A stretch of 64,000 nucleotides of DNA from Candidatus Bathyarchaeota archaeon (GTDB taxonomy: Archaea > Thermoproteota > Bathyarchaeia > Bathyarchaeales > Bathycorpusculaceae). The position numbers and the translations under genes are program-made. The stretch spans positions 828,271 through 892,270 of the forward strand of contig JAOZHS010000002.1 in assembly GCA_026014745.1 (NCBI GenBank). Direction: 5' to 3'. Of this stretch, positions 42,904 through 52,754 are shown one piece after another (position 1 is the stretch's first letter; each line of letters opens with the position of its first letter). Under the pieces are notes generated by a model that searched no databases, was not told where the DNA came from, and saw nothing but the letters and a program-made list of their open reading frames with translations.

Positions 42904-43727
42904 ATCTTAACTCTTAATTACGCTATCGCTGTTGCAATAAATGTTTTTTCGTCAAGCTTTTTTGACTAAGAATAATTTTCAAAGTTATTTGTTGGTAAAA
43001 TCGTTTTAAGGGGTGTTTAGTGGGTTGTTTTTCGTGTGATCAGCGCCGTCACAAAGTTTGGTGCGTCAAATCATCCAGCACCAGAAACGCAAAGAACGCC
43101 ACGGAAATCGGCTTGTGCGTTGCGTTTTCCACGAACCTATTAGGATGCTAATAGTTGATGTATGCAGGAACCTATAGGGGGTAGGCTGCTGCTTGTGGCG
43201 GGTTGCGTTTTGCGCAGTTTGGCGCTGTGCGGGTTTGTCTTAGGGGGGTAGGGTGTTATTGGTTGAAAATCAAGCCATTACCGATGTTGAGAATGAGTGT
43301 GAGAATTAGGATGGTTTTTTCGTGCTTTTTTGTTCGCAAAATTGCTTAAAGGGAGCGGGTGGGGGTTGGTTGGGTGACGGGCGAAACTTCCGAATGGGCC
43401 ATGCTAGTGCCCGACTGCATTGCGCTACTCAATGCTAATCTTGTGCAGAAAAAAACAGACCCTCCATGCCCCCACACCCAAACCCTGCCGCCCTCAACAT
43501 AGAGCCATGTTATCCGTGTGGAGAAAACCTCTGATGCCACACCCAAACAGACGCCTAAACACGTTGCAAACAAAAAACGCAGCCACACACATTTGCAGTC
43601 TTGTGGGATTTTTAGAACCACCACACCCACACAAAGACAGAAAACACAGAACACAGCGTTTTAACATAAAATATTGCATTTTTCTTGACGAAAGCGTTTA
43701 AATCCAGAAGCCCCGATTTAACCAACC
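42904..43727. other. 824-bp divergent intergenic region with no confident gene
   Basis: No frame here has a good start and conserved motif. The plus strand is rich in G and T at about 43140-43390 and rich in C and A at about 43440-43670, a clear switch. Short repeated words (AACCTAT at 43134 and 43170) occur. The last 30 bp hold the purS promoter. The rest may be decayed sequence or an unannotated RNA gene. Confidence 0.5.
43697..43703 (+). promoter_or_regulatory. TATA box of the purSLQ operon
   Basis: TTTAAAT with its centre 28 bp before the purS ATG (43728), preceded by the purine-rich CGAAAGCG. Archaeal transcription normally starts about 25-27 bp after the box, so the purS message would be nearly leaderless. 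Confidence 0.55.
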
Positions 43728-43979
43728 ATGAAATACGCTGCTAAAATTGAAGTTAGCCTTAAACCGGGGCACAGCAACCCCGAAGGCGAAACCACCGCGC
43801 GACTACTTCTCGAACTCGGCTACAAAGTCCAAGCCGTAGATGTCAGCAAAGTCTACACCGTAAACCTCGAAGCTGCATCCGCCGTCGAGGCGAAGGCGAA
43901 GGCTGAAGAAATGAGCAAACGCCTACTCGCCAACCCAACCAAAGACAACTACACAATTAGCGTCGTTGAACAGAAATGA
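43728..43979 (+). CDS. purS: Phosphoribosylformylglycinamidine synthase subunit PurS
   Basis: An 83-residue subunit that links PurL and PurQ in the FGAM synthetase complex. KYAAKIEVSLKPGHSNPEGETTARLLLELGY is the standard PurS opening. Its end overlaps purL by 4 bp (ATGA), so the subunits are translated together. Short size and a single domain are normal for the family. Confidence 0.93.
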   Translation: MKYAAKIEVSLKPGHSNPEGETTARLLLELGYKVQAVDVSKVYTVNLEAASAVEAKAKAEEMSKRLLANPTKDNYTISVVEQK

Positions 43980-46351
43980 CCGACCTCTACCAGAAACGTG
44001 GCTCAGCCATAGAAGTTGCCTTTGCCAAAGCCACGCCGCAGCAGCTCGCCGAAATCAACAGCGAACTCGCCCTAGGATTTAGCCCACAAGAACTCGAAGC
44101 CATCCAAACCTACTTCCAAACCGAGAACCGCAACCCCACAGACTTAGAACTCCAAACCATTAGCCAAACATGGAGCGAACACTGCTGCCACAAAACGTTT
44201 AAAGGAAAAATCCAACTCAACGGCAAAACAATCCAGAGCCTCTTTAAAACCTACATCGCCAAAGCCACCAAACAAATCAACGCCCCATGGTGCGTAAGCG
44301 TCTTTGAAGACAACGCGGGCATCGTAAAATTCGACAAAGGCTACGGCATCGCAGCCAAAGTAGAAACTCACAATCACCCCTCAGCGGTGGAGCCGTTTGG
44401 CGGCGCAGCAACAGGTGTGGGCGGCGTCATCCGCGACATTTTGGGCGTCTGGGCAGATCCCATCGCATGCACCGATGTTCTGGGCTTTGGACCTCTAGAT
44501 TACGATTACAATAAGCTCCCTGTAGGCGTTAAACACCCCAAATACGTCTACATGGGTGTCACGGCGGGGATTAGCGCGTATGGCAACAACATGGGCATTC
44601 CAACCGTTAATGGCGCCATATACTTTGATGACTCCTACACAGGCAACGTGGTGGTATACTGTGGCTGCATCGGACTCTTACCATTAAACAAATACGTCAA
44701 AACGGCTAAAGTCGGCGACTATGTGGTTTTGGCAGGCGGCAAAACAGGACGCGACGGCATCCACGGCGTCACCTTCGCCTCAGCTGAACTCACCGAGAAA
44801 TCGGAGGAAATCAGTCGCCCCGCCGTCCAAATCGCAGACCCCATCGAAGAAGAAAAAGTCAAACGCACCGTCGTCGAAATCCGTGACTTAGGATTAGGCT
44901 CAGCCGTCACCGACATCGGAGGCGGCGGTTTATCTTCAGCTGTAGGCGAAACCGCGGAACGCTTCAACTGCGGCGTATCTGTTGACCTCGCCAAAGTCCC
45001 CCTCAAATATCAAGGGCTAACCCCATGGGAAATATACATCTCCGAATCCCAAGAACGCATGCTCCTCACCGTCCCCCCCGAAAATCTGGAACAGGTTATG
45101 GCGATTTTTGAAAAAGAAGACGTATTAGCCAACGCCATCGGCAAACTCACCCTGCAACGGCGCCTAGAACTCACCTACAACGGCGAAACCGTCGCAGACA
45201 TCAACATGGAATTCATGTTTAACCCCTGCGAAAGCACCAAAACCGCAACCATCCAAACCCCCAACCTCACCGAACCCATCTTCCCAGAACCAGCCGACCT
45301 CACCCAAACGCTTTTGCAACTTCTCTCAGCACCCAACATTGCCAGCAAAGAAGCCATCATCCGAACCTACGACCATGAAGTTAAAGGCAACACACTCCTA
45401 AAACCCCTCCAAGGCGAATACGCAGGGCCCAACGACGCAGCCGTACTCAAACCCGTCGATGACTCCATTAAGGGCTTGGTCATTTCGTCGGGTATGAACC
45501 CTAATTATGGCAAAATCGACACTTACTGGATGGCTGCTTCCGCAATCGACGAAGCCATACGCAACAACCTTGCCGTGGGCGGTCGAAGAATCGCATTGCT
45601 GGACAATTTTACGTGGGGTAACCCAGAGAAACCCGAACGATTGGGCTCACTGGTCCGCGCCTGCGAAGCATGCTACGATGTAGCCACCACATTCCGAACG
45701 CCGTTCATATCAGGCAAAGACAGCCTCTATAACGAATCCCCCCTGGGACCAATCACTCCCACTCTACTCATCACAGCCGTCGGAGTTATCCCCGACGTAA
45801 GCAAAACCGTCTCAGTGGACCTCAAAGCCGCGGAGAACCATCTCTACATAGTCGGCGACACCTACCCTGAACTAGGCGGCAGCGAATACTACAAACTCAA
45901 AGGGTACCTCGGCAACTCTGTGCCTAAACTCCACGCATCCAAAGCCAGAAAAGCCTACTACAACCTCACCAAAGCCATGGGGGAAGGCATCGTGAAGTCC
46001 TGCCATGACCTCTCGGAGGGCGGTTTGGCGGTGGCGGCGGCGGAGATGGCGTTTGCAGGCGGCTTAGGCTTAGAAATCGACCTCAAAGCTGTACCCGTAA
46101 AAGGTGTTGAGCGAAGCGATTTTGTGCTGTTCTCAGAATCCAACAGCCGCTTCCTAATCGAGGTCGCAGAAGAAGACCGCGAACTCTTCGAAGAACTGAT
46201 GGGCAAATACAGCGCCCTCATAGGCAAAGTAACCCAAGAGCAGAAACTACTCATCCGCGGCCTAAACGGCAAGATTGTGGTTGATACATCGCTGGAGAAG
46301 CTGCGACGTAGCTGGAAACAAACCCTAAACCCACAGGAGGCATCTCAATGA
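43976..46351 (+). CDS. purL: Phosphoribosylformylglycinamidine synthase subunit PurL
   Basis: A 791-residue large subunit that makes FGAM from FGAR and ammonia using ATP. The linker SQTWSEHCCHKTFKG, the ATP-site VETHNHPSAVEPFGGAATG and the domain GGKTGRDGIHGVTFASAEL are all present, as are SESQERMLL and KSCHDLSEGGLAVAAAEMA. It overlaps purS by 4 bp and purQ by 4 bp. As usual for the small archaeal form, it lacks the glutaminase domain, which is PurQ. Confidence 0.96.
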   Translation: MTDLYQKRGSAIEVAFAKATPQQLAEINSELALGFSPQELEAIQTYFQTENRNPTDLELQTISQTWSEHCCHKTFKGKIQLNGKTIQSLFKTYIAKATKQINAPWCVSVFEDNAGIVKFDKGYGIAAKVETHNHPSAVEPFGGAATGVGGVIRDILGVWADPIACTDVLGFGPLDYDYNKLPVGVKHPKYVYMGVTAGISAYGNNMGIPTVNGAIYFDDSYTGNVVVYCGCIGLLPLNKYVKTAKVGDYVVLAGGKTGRDGIHGVTFASAELTEKSEEISRPAVQIADPIEEEKVKRTVVEIRDLGLGSAVTDIGGGGLSSAVGETAERFNCGVSVDLAKVPLKYQGLTPWEIYISESQERMLLTVPPENLEQVMAIFEKEDVLANAIGKLTLQRRLELTYNGETVADINMEFMFNPCESTKTATIQTPNLTEPIFPEPADLTQTLLQLLSAPNIASKEAIIRTYDHEVKGNTLLKPLQGEYAGPNDAAVLKPVDDSIKGLVISSGMNPNYGKIDTYWMAASAIDEAIRNNLAVGGRRIALLDNFTWGNPEKPERLGSLVRACEACYDVATTFRTPFISGKDSLYNESPLGPITPTLLITAVGVIPDVSKTVSVDLKAAENHLYIVGDTYPELGGSEYYKLKGYLGNSVPKLHASKARKAYYNLTKAMGEGIVKSCHDLSEGGLAVAAAEMAFAGGLGLEIDLKAVPVKGVERSDFVLFSESNSRFLIEVAEEDRELFEELMGKYSALIGKVTQEQKLLIRGLNGKIVVDTSLEKLRRSWKQTLNPQEASQ

Positions 46352-47166
46352 ACATAGAAGACATCAAAGTCTGCGTACTCCGCGTAGGCGGAACCAACTG
46401 CGACGCCGAAACCCAACGCGCCTTCCAAGAACTAGGCGTACAAGCCGAAACCGTACAAGTCAGCGACATGATAAAACGCCGCAACCTCCAAGACTACCAA
46501 GCACTGGTCTTCCCAGGGGGCTTTAGCTACGGCGACTACGTACGCAGCGGCGTCATATTCGCACGGCATCTAGCAGCTAACTTGGGAAAAGAAATCGAAA
46601 AATTCGTCGACGAAGGCAAACCCATATTGGGCATCTGCAACGGCTTCCAAATCCTAGTCGAATACGGATTGCTCCCTGGATTTGACGGCATAAGCACCTA
46701 CCCGCAAGCTACGCTTACCACCAACGAGCCAGCTGGCTTCAAATGCGAATGGGTCTACCTCAAACAGGAAAACCGCGGCAAATGCGCCTTCACCGCCAAC
46801 ATTCCAGCGGGCAAAACCATCCAGCTTCCCATAGCTCATGGCGAAGGCAGACTGCTCTTTCCCAAAGAAAAAGAAGAAGCAATCCTAAAGAAACTCATCG
46901 ACCAAGACATGCTGGTGTTCCGCTACTGCACCAAAGACGGCGAAGCAGCAGACGGCAAATACCCCACCAACCCCAACGGCAGCTTCTATGACATTGCAGG
47001 CATATGCAACAAAGACGGCAACATCTTCGGACTCATGCCACATCCTGAACGTGCCGTGTACTGGTGGCAACAACCCAACTGGACAAGCAAACCCTCGACA
47101 CTTAAGTATGGCGATGGCAAACTGATTTTCCAAAGCATCATCGACAAACTAACCAAAACAAGCTAA
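46348..47166 (+). CDS. purQ: Phosphoribosylformylglycinamidine synthase subunit PurQ (glutaminase)
   Basis: A 272-residue class I glutamine amidotransferase that supplies ammonia to PurL. CVLRVGGTNCDAET is at the start. The catalytic Cys is in LGICNGFQIL, and the His and Glu are in MPHPERAVYW. FPGGFSYGDYVRSG is also typical. The overlap with purL (4 bp) completes the purS-purL-purQ operon. Length is slightly above the usual 225-260. Confidence 0.95.
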   Translation: MNIEDIKVCVLRVGGTNCDAETQRAFQELGVQAETVQVSDMIKRRNLQDYQALVFPGGFSYGDYVRSGVIFARHLAANLGKEIEKFVDEGKPILGICNGFQILVEYGLLPGFDGISTYPQATLTTNEPAGFKCEWVYLKQENRGKCAFTANIPAGKTIQLPIAHGEGRLLFPKEKEEAILKKLIDQDMLVFRYCTKDGEAADGKYPTNPNGSFYDIAGICNKDGNIFGLMPHPERAVYWWQQPNWTSKPSTLKYGDGKLIFQSIIDKLTKTS

Positions 47167-47223
47167 AACGAAAACAAGAAAAAGATTAGGAGATTGATTC
47201 TCCTTGGGCAAAATAATTGCCCT

Positions 47224-50200
47224 TTAATTTTTGTTTATTTTTGGGATTTTAATTTTTGTTTTCTGTTGGTAAACTCCGAAGGCTGCAAAGCAGGCAATCA
47301 AAGCCACTAAACCTGCGTAAGCATATTCTGGAACCGCGAAGAGCAAACCGATTTCATGGCTGCTGAGGGTGAATGTTGCGTAGATGAAGTAGTGGGTGCT
47401 GTTCTTTTCGATGGTGATGGATGAGGCTTCTATGGGGGTGTTGTCGATGAATAGTTGTAGGTTTGTGTTGTTTGCGTCTATGGGGAGTATAAAGCGTATG
47501 TAGCCGAGTTCGCCGCTGGGTCCGCTTGCGGTGAAGTTTAAGGTTCCAAGGTTTGAGGTTACGTCGGTGATGGTTACGTTGCTTGTGACGGTAACAGGTA
47601 GCGGTTGTCCGCTTGGGTAGTTGAATGCCGTCAGTGTTGTTGGGTTGAAGAAGTTAACCAAGGGATAGTTATCAACGTTAGCGGGGTCAATAGTGTAGGG
47701 TACGTCTCCTATGCCGTCGCTTCCAAGGACACTCTGCGTTACGGTGTAGTATCTGTCTTCGCCTGTGTAGTCGCTCCAGTAGTTTCCGCCTGAGGGGTAA
47801 CCGTCATCCCAGAGGTTATCGGATGAAGTATCAGTTGAGGCGGCTTGAACAACTCGGTTGTTTATGAGGTTATTGTGGTAAACCTGACAGTGCCAAGCGT
47901 TTGTCAATATAATGCCTATTTCACTATTTTCTACGGTGTTACCGATGATGTTTAAGCCAGTTAGACGGTTATCGTCATCCACTCCGCCATGGGGGTGAAT
48001 ACCATACCAACCGCTATTGACCACGTAATTGTTTAGTATGTCGTTGTAGTTCGAGAAGGTTTCGATTCCGATGCCGTCGCCTCCACTTCCAGAAACGGTA
48101 TTGTTGGCTACAACGTTGTATATCGAGCTTTGAATAAGGCGTATTCCTTCGGCGCCGCTTGATTGGATGATGTTGTTGAGTATTTGGTTGTTGTTAGCGT
48201 TAGATGACAGCTGGAGGTTGTCGCCATGGTTTCCAGTTAATGTGTTGAAAGCAATGTAATTGTCAGATGATGATTGAACTAAAAGGCCGCCATTATTATT
48301 GTCAGATATTTCGTTTTCAGTTGCAGTATTGTGGCGGCCGCCTTCGATTTGAAGCCCCATATCACTTTGCGTTATGCTGTTAGCATTTACGGTGATGTCC
48401 TCTGAGGCGGGGATGTATATGCCTATGCCACCGTTCAGTTGTGCTAAATTGTTCTCTAAGACGACATATGAACACTCAAACAACGCAGCCCCATCTTGTC
48501 CGTTGGCTGTAAAGTTATTGTATTCCACTAGTGAGTTAGTTGTGTGCGCCATGTCAAGACCATTCACCCAGTTTCTAGTCATGTTGTTTGAAGTGATGAA
48601 TAGGTTGGCGCAGTCAAGTTCTGTTCCTAAACCATTGAACAAATTGTATTCGAACGCATTTCCTGTAACCGTTGAATCAACCACGTCAATGAGGCGCATT
48701 CCGTGGTCACGATTGTACACAATGGCGTTGTCGCTTACTAGAGAATCAGTGGAGCCACTTATGTGAACGGCGGTCTGCTGATTATTCACCACAATGTTGT
48801 TGGAGATGATGTTTTGTGAGCCTTGGTCCTCAAAGATGCCGGGACATTTGTTGCTGTAGATAAAGTTGTTTTCTACATAAGCATAAGAGGTTGATTGAAG
48901 GAAAATTCCTTCAGCGCCGTTGGTTATGGCAAAGTTTTGTATAACAATGTCGCTGGTTCCGGTGGAGGTTCCGAAGACCACGTTTCCGCCGCCATCCACT
49001 AAGCTACCAACAGGGCTTGAACCGATAAGTTGCACGTTTTTCCATATTGACACAGCTTCATAATAAACGCCATCGTCTACCTCGATGAGGTCTCCGTCTG
49101 AGGCTTCATCAATTGCCTCCTGAATCGTAGCATAATTGGCACCAGTGTCGGTGTTATGGACTGGGAGATAAACCGCTGGATACTCAAGCGGCGAATTATC
49201 GACGATGTTTTGGGTGAAGTCGATCACGTATGGAGCAGGCGCAACGAAGTCAGCCCAGTAGTTGCCGTCAAAGTTGTTAGAGGCCGAATCCTCTGAAACT
49301 GAAATATAGAAGGGGTCACCTGAAAAATTGTTTTGAGTGATAGTGTTGGATGAAGCGGCTAGTAATTTAAGAGCGCCCCCAGCACTGTTGTCAGCGAAAT
49401 TGTTGCCTAAAATAGTGTTTGTTTGTGTATTTTCAAGAATCATGGCTTGTTCATTATTGGTTAATTGATTTCCAATTATGTTATTCTCGGCCGGACTGCC
49501 TTCTGGACCAGAAACATGGATACCTATACCGCCGTCGGCTATGTCATTTTGGGCTATCCAGCTGTTCTGGCAGTAATCAAAGTAGACGCCCTTAACGCCG
49601 CATGCAGAAAGTATGTTTTCCACCACACTTATTGCCGAGGAAGCTTCGAAATAAATGCCATATTCTGCTTGTATGCCGTTTTCCAGAATTCCAGTATTTT
49701 GACACCCAACACCGTGGATTCCGGTAGGACGGTATCCCCCTGCAGAAATCACCGTTATATCGTTGCCTCTGACCATAGCGTAGCAAGTTTGGTCTAGGTA
49801 TATCCCTGTACTGTGACTGCTTATTTCGTTATCAGTGATACGATTGTACAGAGATCCGCTGTTTTCTATGATGATACCGACATCGTTTCCGGAGTTGCCA
49901 GTTATAACGTTGCTTACAACGTCATTGTTAGAAGAGCCATCCTGCAGAGCTATTGCGGCAGTAACAATGTAATTGTCGTAAATTTCGTTTTCTTTGATGG
50001 TTAGAAACGCGCTTTGTCCTCGCACTATTATTCCGTCGCCTTCACCGACTGAAATAGTGTTCGATTCAATTACTGAATCAAATGATGAATAGAATTGAAT
50101 ACCATATTCTGTTGTCGAACTTATTTGGTTGTTTTTTACGTTTATTGATCGGCTGTTTCCTTCTACGGATATTGGATTTCTCACCAAGGAGTTATCGCGT

Positions 50201-50814
50201 ACTTCTACGTTTCGGGCTTCGTATACAAAGATTCCGGCGTCACAGAAGCGGATTGTGTTGCCTTCAATCACTGCAGGGGCATCATGACCATCAACACGTA
50301 TACCTGTTTGGCAGTTCATTATTACGTTATTGGAAATTTTGTTATTAGAGCCCCACATAACAAAGATGCCGAAACCCAAGTTGTCCTGCACAATATTGTC
50401 TGATATTACGGCGTCCCATACGTTGTTGAGAAATATACCCGATTCAGGGTAGGCTGCACCGCCATTTGTGACCGTGAAGCCAGAGATGGTTACACCATTC
50501 GCAGTGACTTCTATGGTGTGGCCGCTGCCTTCGCCCTCTATTATTGTGTTTTCTTTGTCCTCGCCAATCAGGGTTAGAGGCTTATTCACTACAATGTTCC
50601 CGTAATATGTCCCCGTAGGAACAGAAATTGTATCCCCATCGGAGGCTAAATCAATCATATCTTGGATGATTGATGACGCTGATACCGAGTTATTGGAAAA
50701 AACCAAAACTGCGGAGGTGGATAATAGTACAATCAATGCAGCAACTAAGAGTTTGCTGGATTGTTTTTGTTTTATGGGCAGGACTTTAGAAAGGGACACG
50801 TAAACCTTCTCCAA
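47224..50814 (-). CDS. Giant double parallel-beta-helix surface protein with PEY-type C-terminal signal
   Basis: A 1196-residue protein. An N-terminal hydrophobic segment (about 20-45) acts as a signal peptide. Two pectin-lyase-like beta-helix domains follow, each opened by a similar strand set (IDLASDGDTISVPTGTYYG, and IDEASDGDLIEVDDGVYYE near 560), with many NosD/PbH1 repeats such as NNISNNVIMNCQTGIRV-like rungs. The second ends with GNYWSDYTGED and GDVPYTIDPANVDNYPL. A small beta domain precedes VPEYAYAGLVALIACFAAF and a Lys-rich tail, which resembles a sorting signal of the PEF/PEY type. The frame starts with TTG; a GTG at 50799 is better placed after GAAGGT. It is probably a long, stiff surface adhesin or enzyme. 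Confidence 0.85.
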   Translation of the reverse strand: MEKVYVSLSKVLPIKQKQSSKLLVAALIVLLSTSAVLVFSNNSVSASSIIQDMIDLASDGDTISVPTGTYYGNIVVNKPLTLIGEDKENTIIEGEGSGHTIEVTANGVTISGFTVTNGGAAYPESGIFLNNVWDAVISDNIVQDNLGFGIFVMWGSNNKISNNVIMNCQTGIRVDGHDAPAVIEGNTIRFCDAGIFVYEARNVEVRDNSLVRNPISVEGNSRSINVKNNQISSTTEYGIQFYSSFDSVIESNTISVGEGDGIIVRGQSAFLTIKENEIYDNYIVTAAIALQDGSSNNDVVSNVITGNSGNDVGIIIENSGSLYNRITDNEISSHSTGIYLDQTCYAMVRGNDITVISAGGYRPTGIHGVGCQNTGILENGIQAEYGIYFEASSAISVVENILSACGVKGVYFDYCQNSWIAQNDIADGGIGIHVSGPEGSPAENNIIGNQLTNNEQAMILENTQTNTILGNNFADNSAGGALKLLAASSNTITQNNFSGDPFYISVSEDSASNNFDGNYWADFVAPAPYVIDFTQNIVDNSPLEYPAVYLPVHNTDTGANYATIQEAIDEASDGDLIEVDDGVYYEAVSIWKNVQLIGSSPVGSLVDGGGNVVFGTSTGTSDIVIQNFAITNGAEGIFLQSTSYAYVENNFIYSNKCPGIFEDQGSQNIISNNIVVNNQQTAVHISGSTDSLVSDNAIVYNRDHGMRLIDVVDSTVTGNAFEYNLFNGLGTELDCANLFITSNNMTRNWVNGLDMAHTTNSLVEYNNFTANGQDGAALFECSYVVLENNLAQLNGGIGIYIPASEDITVNANSITQSDMGLQIEGGRHNTATENEISDNNNGGLLVQSSSDNYIAFNTLTGNHGDNLQLSSNANNNQILNNIIQSSGAEGIRLIQSSIYNVVANNTVSGSGGDGIGIETFSNYNDILNNYVVNSGWYGIHPHGGVDDDNRLTGLNIIGNTVENSEIGIILTNAWHCQVYHNNLINNRVVQAASTDTSSDNLWDDGYPSGGNYWSDYTGEDRYYTVTQSVLGSDGIGDVPYTIDPANVDNYPLVNFFNPTTLTAFNYPSGQPLPVTVTSNVTITDVTSNLGTLNFTASGPSGELGYIRFILPIDANNTNLQLFIDNTPIEASSITIEKNSTHYFIYATFTLSSHEIGLLFAVPEYAYAGLVALIACFAAFGVYQQKTKIKIPKINKN

Positions 50815-50939
50815 AGAAAAATAGCGAGCCCTTGCTTTATTTAAGGTTTGTCAAATATTAAAAATTCTGATACCAGTGATAAATAAATTTAAAAAACAGA
50901 ATAAAAAAGGAAATTATTTGCACATAAAAGCAGTTACAG

Positions 50940-51851
50940 CTAAATTACAACTAAATCAGTTTTGTAGGGCAACCCCTCACGTGCACCCATCTTGATTACG
51001 CTTCGTGAAGCCACAAAATTACCCAACTGCCCGCATTCAAAGAGGGTTTTGTTGTTGATTAAGCCATAGAGGAAGCCCGCGTTGAATGCGTCTCCAGCGC
51101 CTGTAGTGTCCACTGCTTGAACCTTGTAGGGCGGTATCGTCTTCTTTTCCTCGCCGTTGGTGACGTAGCAGCCCTTATCGCCAAGTTTAACAGCGACAAT
51201 CTTGACGCCCATATCAAGCAGCATTTGTGCGCCTGCAGGGATATCTGACGTGCCAGTGATAAGCTCAAGTTCCACAGAGTTAGGCATCATGACAAAGGAA
51301 TTTTGGATTAGGGGTTCAATCGCTGACCGACCTTTCTGGGCATATAGTGAACCAGGGTCAAAGCTGACTTTTACAGTGTCAGGCAAAAAGCTCATGAGTT
51401 TTTTTTGTGTTCGGAAAGATTTTTCGCCCACAAAACTCGACAGATGCACAATTAGGGTTTGAGTAACGTAGTTGGCTTGGAGTTCGCGAAATTCTATGCT
51501 GTCGTTGACGCCGGGGTTTATGTAGAGGGCGCGTGCGCCTTTTTTGTCCACAAATCCCAGACAGACACCGCTTTTACCCTTTGGCGAAACGGTTATGCCG
51601 TCAGTGTCCACGCCCTCGGCTTTAAAGCATTCAAGTTGAAGTTTACCTTCATGATCATCAGCGACTTTACCGATGAAACCGACTTTGCAGCCCAACCGCG
51701 CCAAACCGACCACGGTATTGGCTGCTGAGCCACCGCAAACTTCCGCGTAGTCATGGATGAAGCTCTCTTCTTCGGCACCCGCTATTTTGTCGACTTTAAG
51801 CAGGGTATCGACGTTTAGGGCGCCAAAACCGATTACGTCAAATTTTGTCAT
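50940..51851 (-). CDS. PfkB-family carbohydrate/nucleoside kinase
   Basis: A 303-residue ribokinase-like protein. GGSAANTVVGLARLG is PfkB signature 1, and DTTGAGDAFNAGFLYG is signature 2 with the catalytic Asp in GAGDA. Typical substrates are sugars, sugar phosphates or nucleosides, with ATP as donor. The specific substrate cannot be read from sequence. The start overlaps the end of ftr by 4 bp, so it is the last gene of the purD-HAD-ftr group. Nucleotide salvage or ribose handling would suit the purine context. Confidence 0.88.
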   Translation of the reverse strand: MTKFDVIGFGALNVDTLLKVDKIAGAEEESFIHDYAEVCGGSAANTVVGLARLGCKVGFIGKVADDHEGKLQLECFKAEGVDTDGITVSPKGKSGVCLGFVDKKGARALYINPGVNDSIEFRELQANYVTQTLIVHLSSFVGEKSFRTQKKLMSFLPDTVKVSFDPGSLYAQKGRSAIEPLIQNSFVMMPNSVELELITGTSDIPAGAQMLLDMGVKIVAVKLGDKGCYVTNGEEKKTIPPYKVQAVDTTGAGDAFNAGFLYGLINNKTLFECGQLGNFVASRSVIKMGAREGLPYKTDLVVI

Positions 51852-52753
51852 AGCAATACCTCTTTGAAGGGGATTTTGTATTGGCCCAGTTTGCCTTCAT
51901 AGTTACCCGCCCCAATTCGCACAACACCTTCTATATCCTGAACTGCGTTGATGCCGACGCGGGTGGCTTCTTTGAGAGCATCCACAGACACGCCGTCGTA
52001 GACGATTTCGGCAATGTAATTTACTCCATTAGGCACTTGGGATTCTTTGCCCAACTTGGCTTTGAGCGAGGGACATAAGAAGTGGTTGGTAGTGGGACCG
52101 ATTTCTGGGAACTTGGTTTCAGGTTTACTGCCCGCAGAGCAAACGTCAAAGGTGGTGACGACTCCTTCAACTTGCTGAATAGCAGCTAAGGCTTTTTTGC
52201 CGGCTTCTTTGAGCGCCTGCTTAGTGGCGCACATGACCCAAAAGTTGCCGCCCATCACACCCCGCGCATAACCGATATAGTGCTCTATAACGAAGTCGGG
52301 AATCATTAAAGGCACCACAATAACTTCGCGTCCATGGCGTTTTTCGACCCATTCGTAGCCGTCACCGCAGTGACCTACCCGCGGCATCATGTCGAGTTTG
52401 CCTTCGGGGTTAGGTAGGGCATCGTAGATGGCAGTGAAGGGTTTTACCAAGATGTCTTGGCGGATGTGGTAGGAAAGTTCTTTCTCAAACTTCTCAAGCG
52501 ATTGCTGGAAGGCTTTCTTGGGGTTGATTTCGCCCCAGAGCTGAACAATCGCTCCGACGCGACCATCAGGGGTTTGGTTTGGGGTGAGGTAACGCTCAAT
52601 GCCGCCCTCGGTTCGTCCAATAACCACGGAGGGGGTAGCGGTGGCGTCTTCGGCTGCTTTGCGCAGGGTTTCCTCGTCGTCTGCGGTTACGATTATGCGG
52701 CAGTATAAGCCGGCGAATGCTTCAATAAAGGTATCATCAATTAGGGGTTTCAT
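51848..52753 (-). CDS. ftr: Formylmethanofuran:tetrahydromethanopterin formyltransferase
   Basis: A 301-residue Ftr, which moves a formyl group between methanofuran and tetrahydromethanopterin (or a related pterin) in the archaeal C1 pathway. IDDTFIEAFAGLYCRIIVTA opens the protein. GHCGDGYEWVEKRHGREVIVVPLM, ARGVMGGNFWVM and IGAGNYEGKLGQYKI are recognisable conserved segments. Length matches methanogen enzymes of about 297. It lies in an operon-like run with purine genes, 1 bp from the preceding HAD gene and overlapping the PfkB gene by 4 bp. The presence of ftr suggests a tetrahydromethanopterin-based Wood-Ljungdahl pathway. Confidence 0.94.
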   Translation of the reverse strand: MKPLIDDTFIEAFAGLYCRIIVTADDEETLRKAAEDATATPSVVIGRTEGGIERYLTPNQTPDGRVGAIVQLWGEINPKKAFQQSLEKFEKELSYHIRQDILVKPFTAIYDALPNPEGKLDMMPRVGHCGDGYEWVEKRHGREVIVVPLMIPDFVIEHYIGYARGVMGGNFWVMCATKQALKEAGKKALAAIQQVEGVVTTFDVCSAGSKPETKFPEIGPTTNHFLCPSLKAKLGKESQVPNGVNYIAEIVYDGVSVDALKEATRVGINAVQDIEGVVRIGAGNYEGKLGQYKIPFKEVLL

Positions 52754-52754
52754 T

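Noticed and set aside
43346..43654. Minus-strand frame in the 42.9-43.7 kb gap
   Set aside because: Cys- and Val-rich low-complexity translation follows the base skew of the region; no start signal or motif.
47224..50814. DNA repeat array or CRISPR-like repeats in the large beta-helix gene
   Set aside because: The periodicity is at the protein level (beta-helix rungs); the DNA has no exact repeats with regular spacers.
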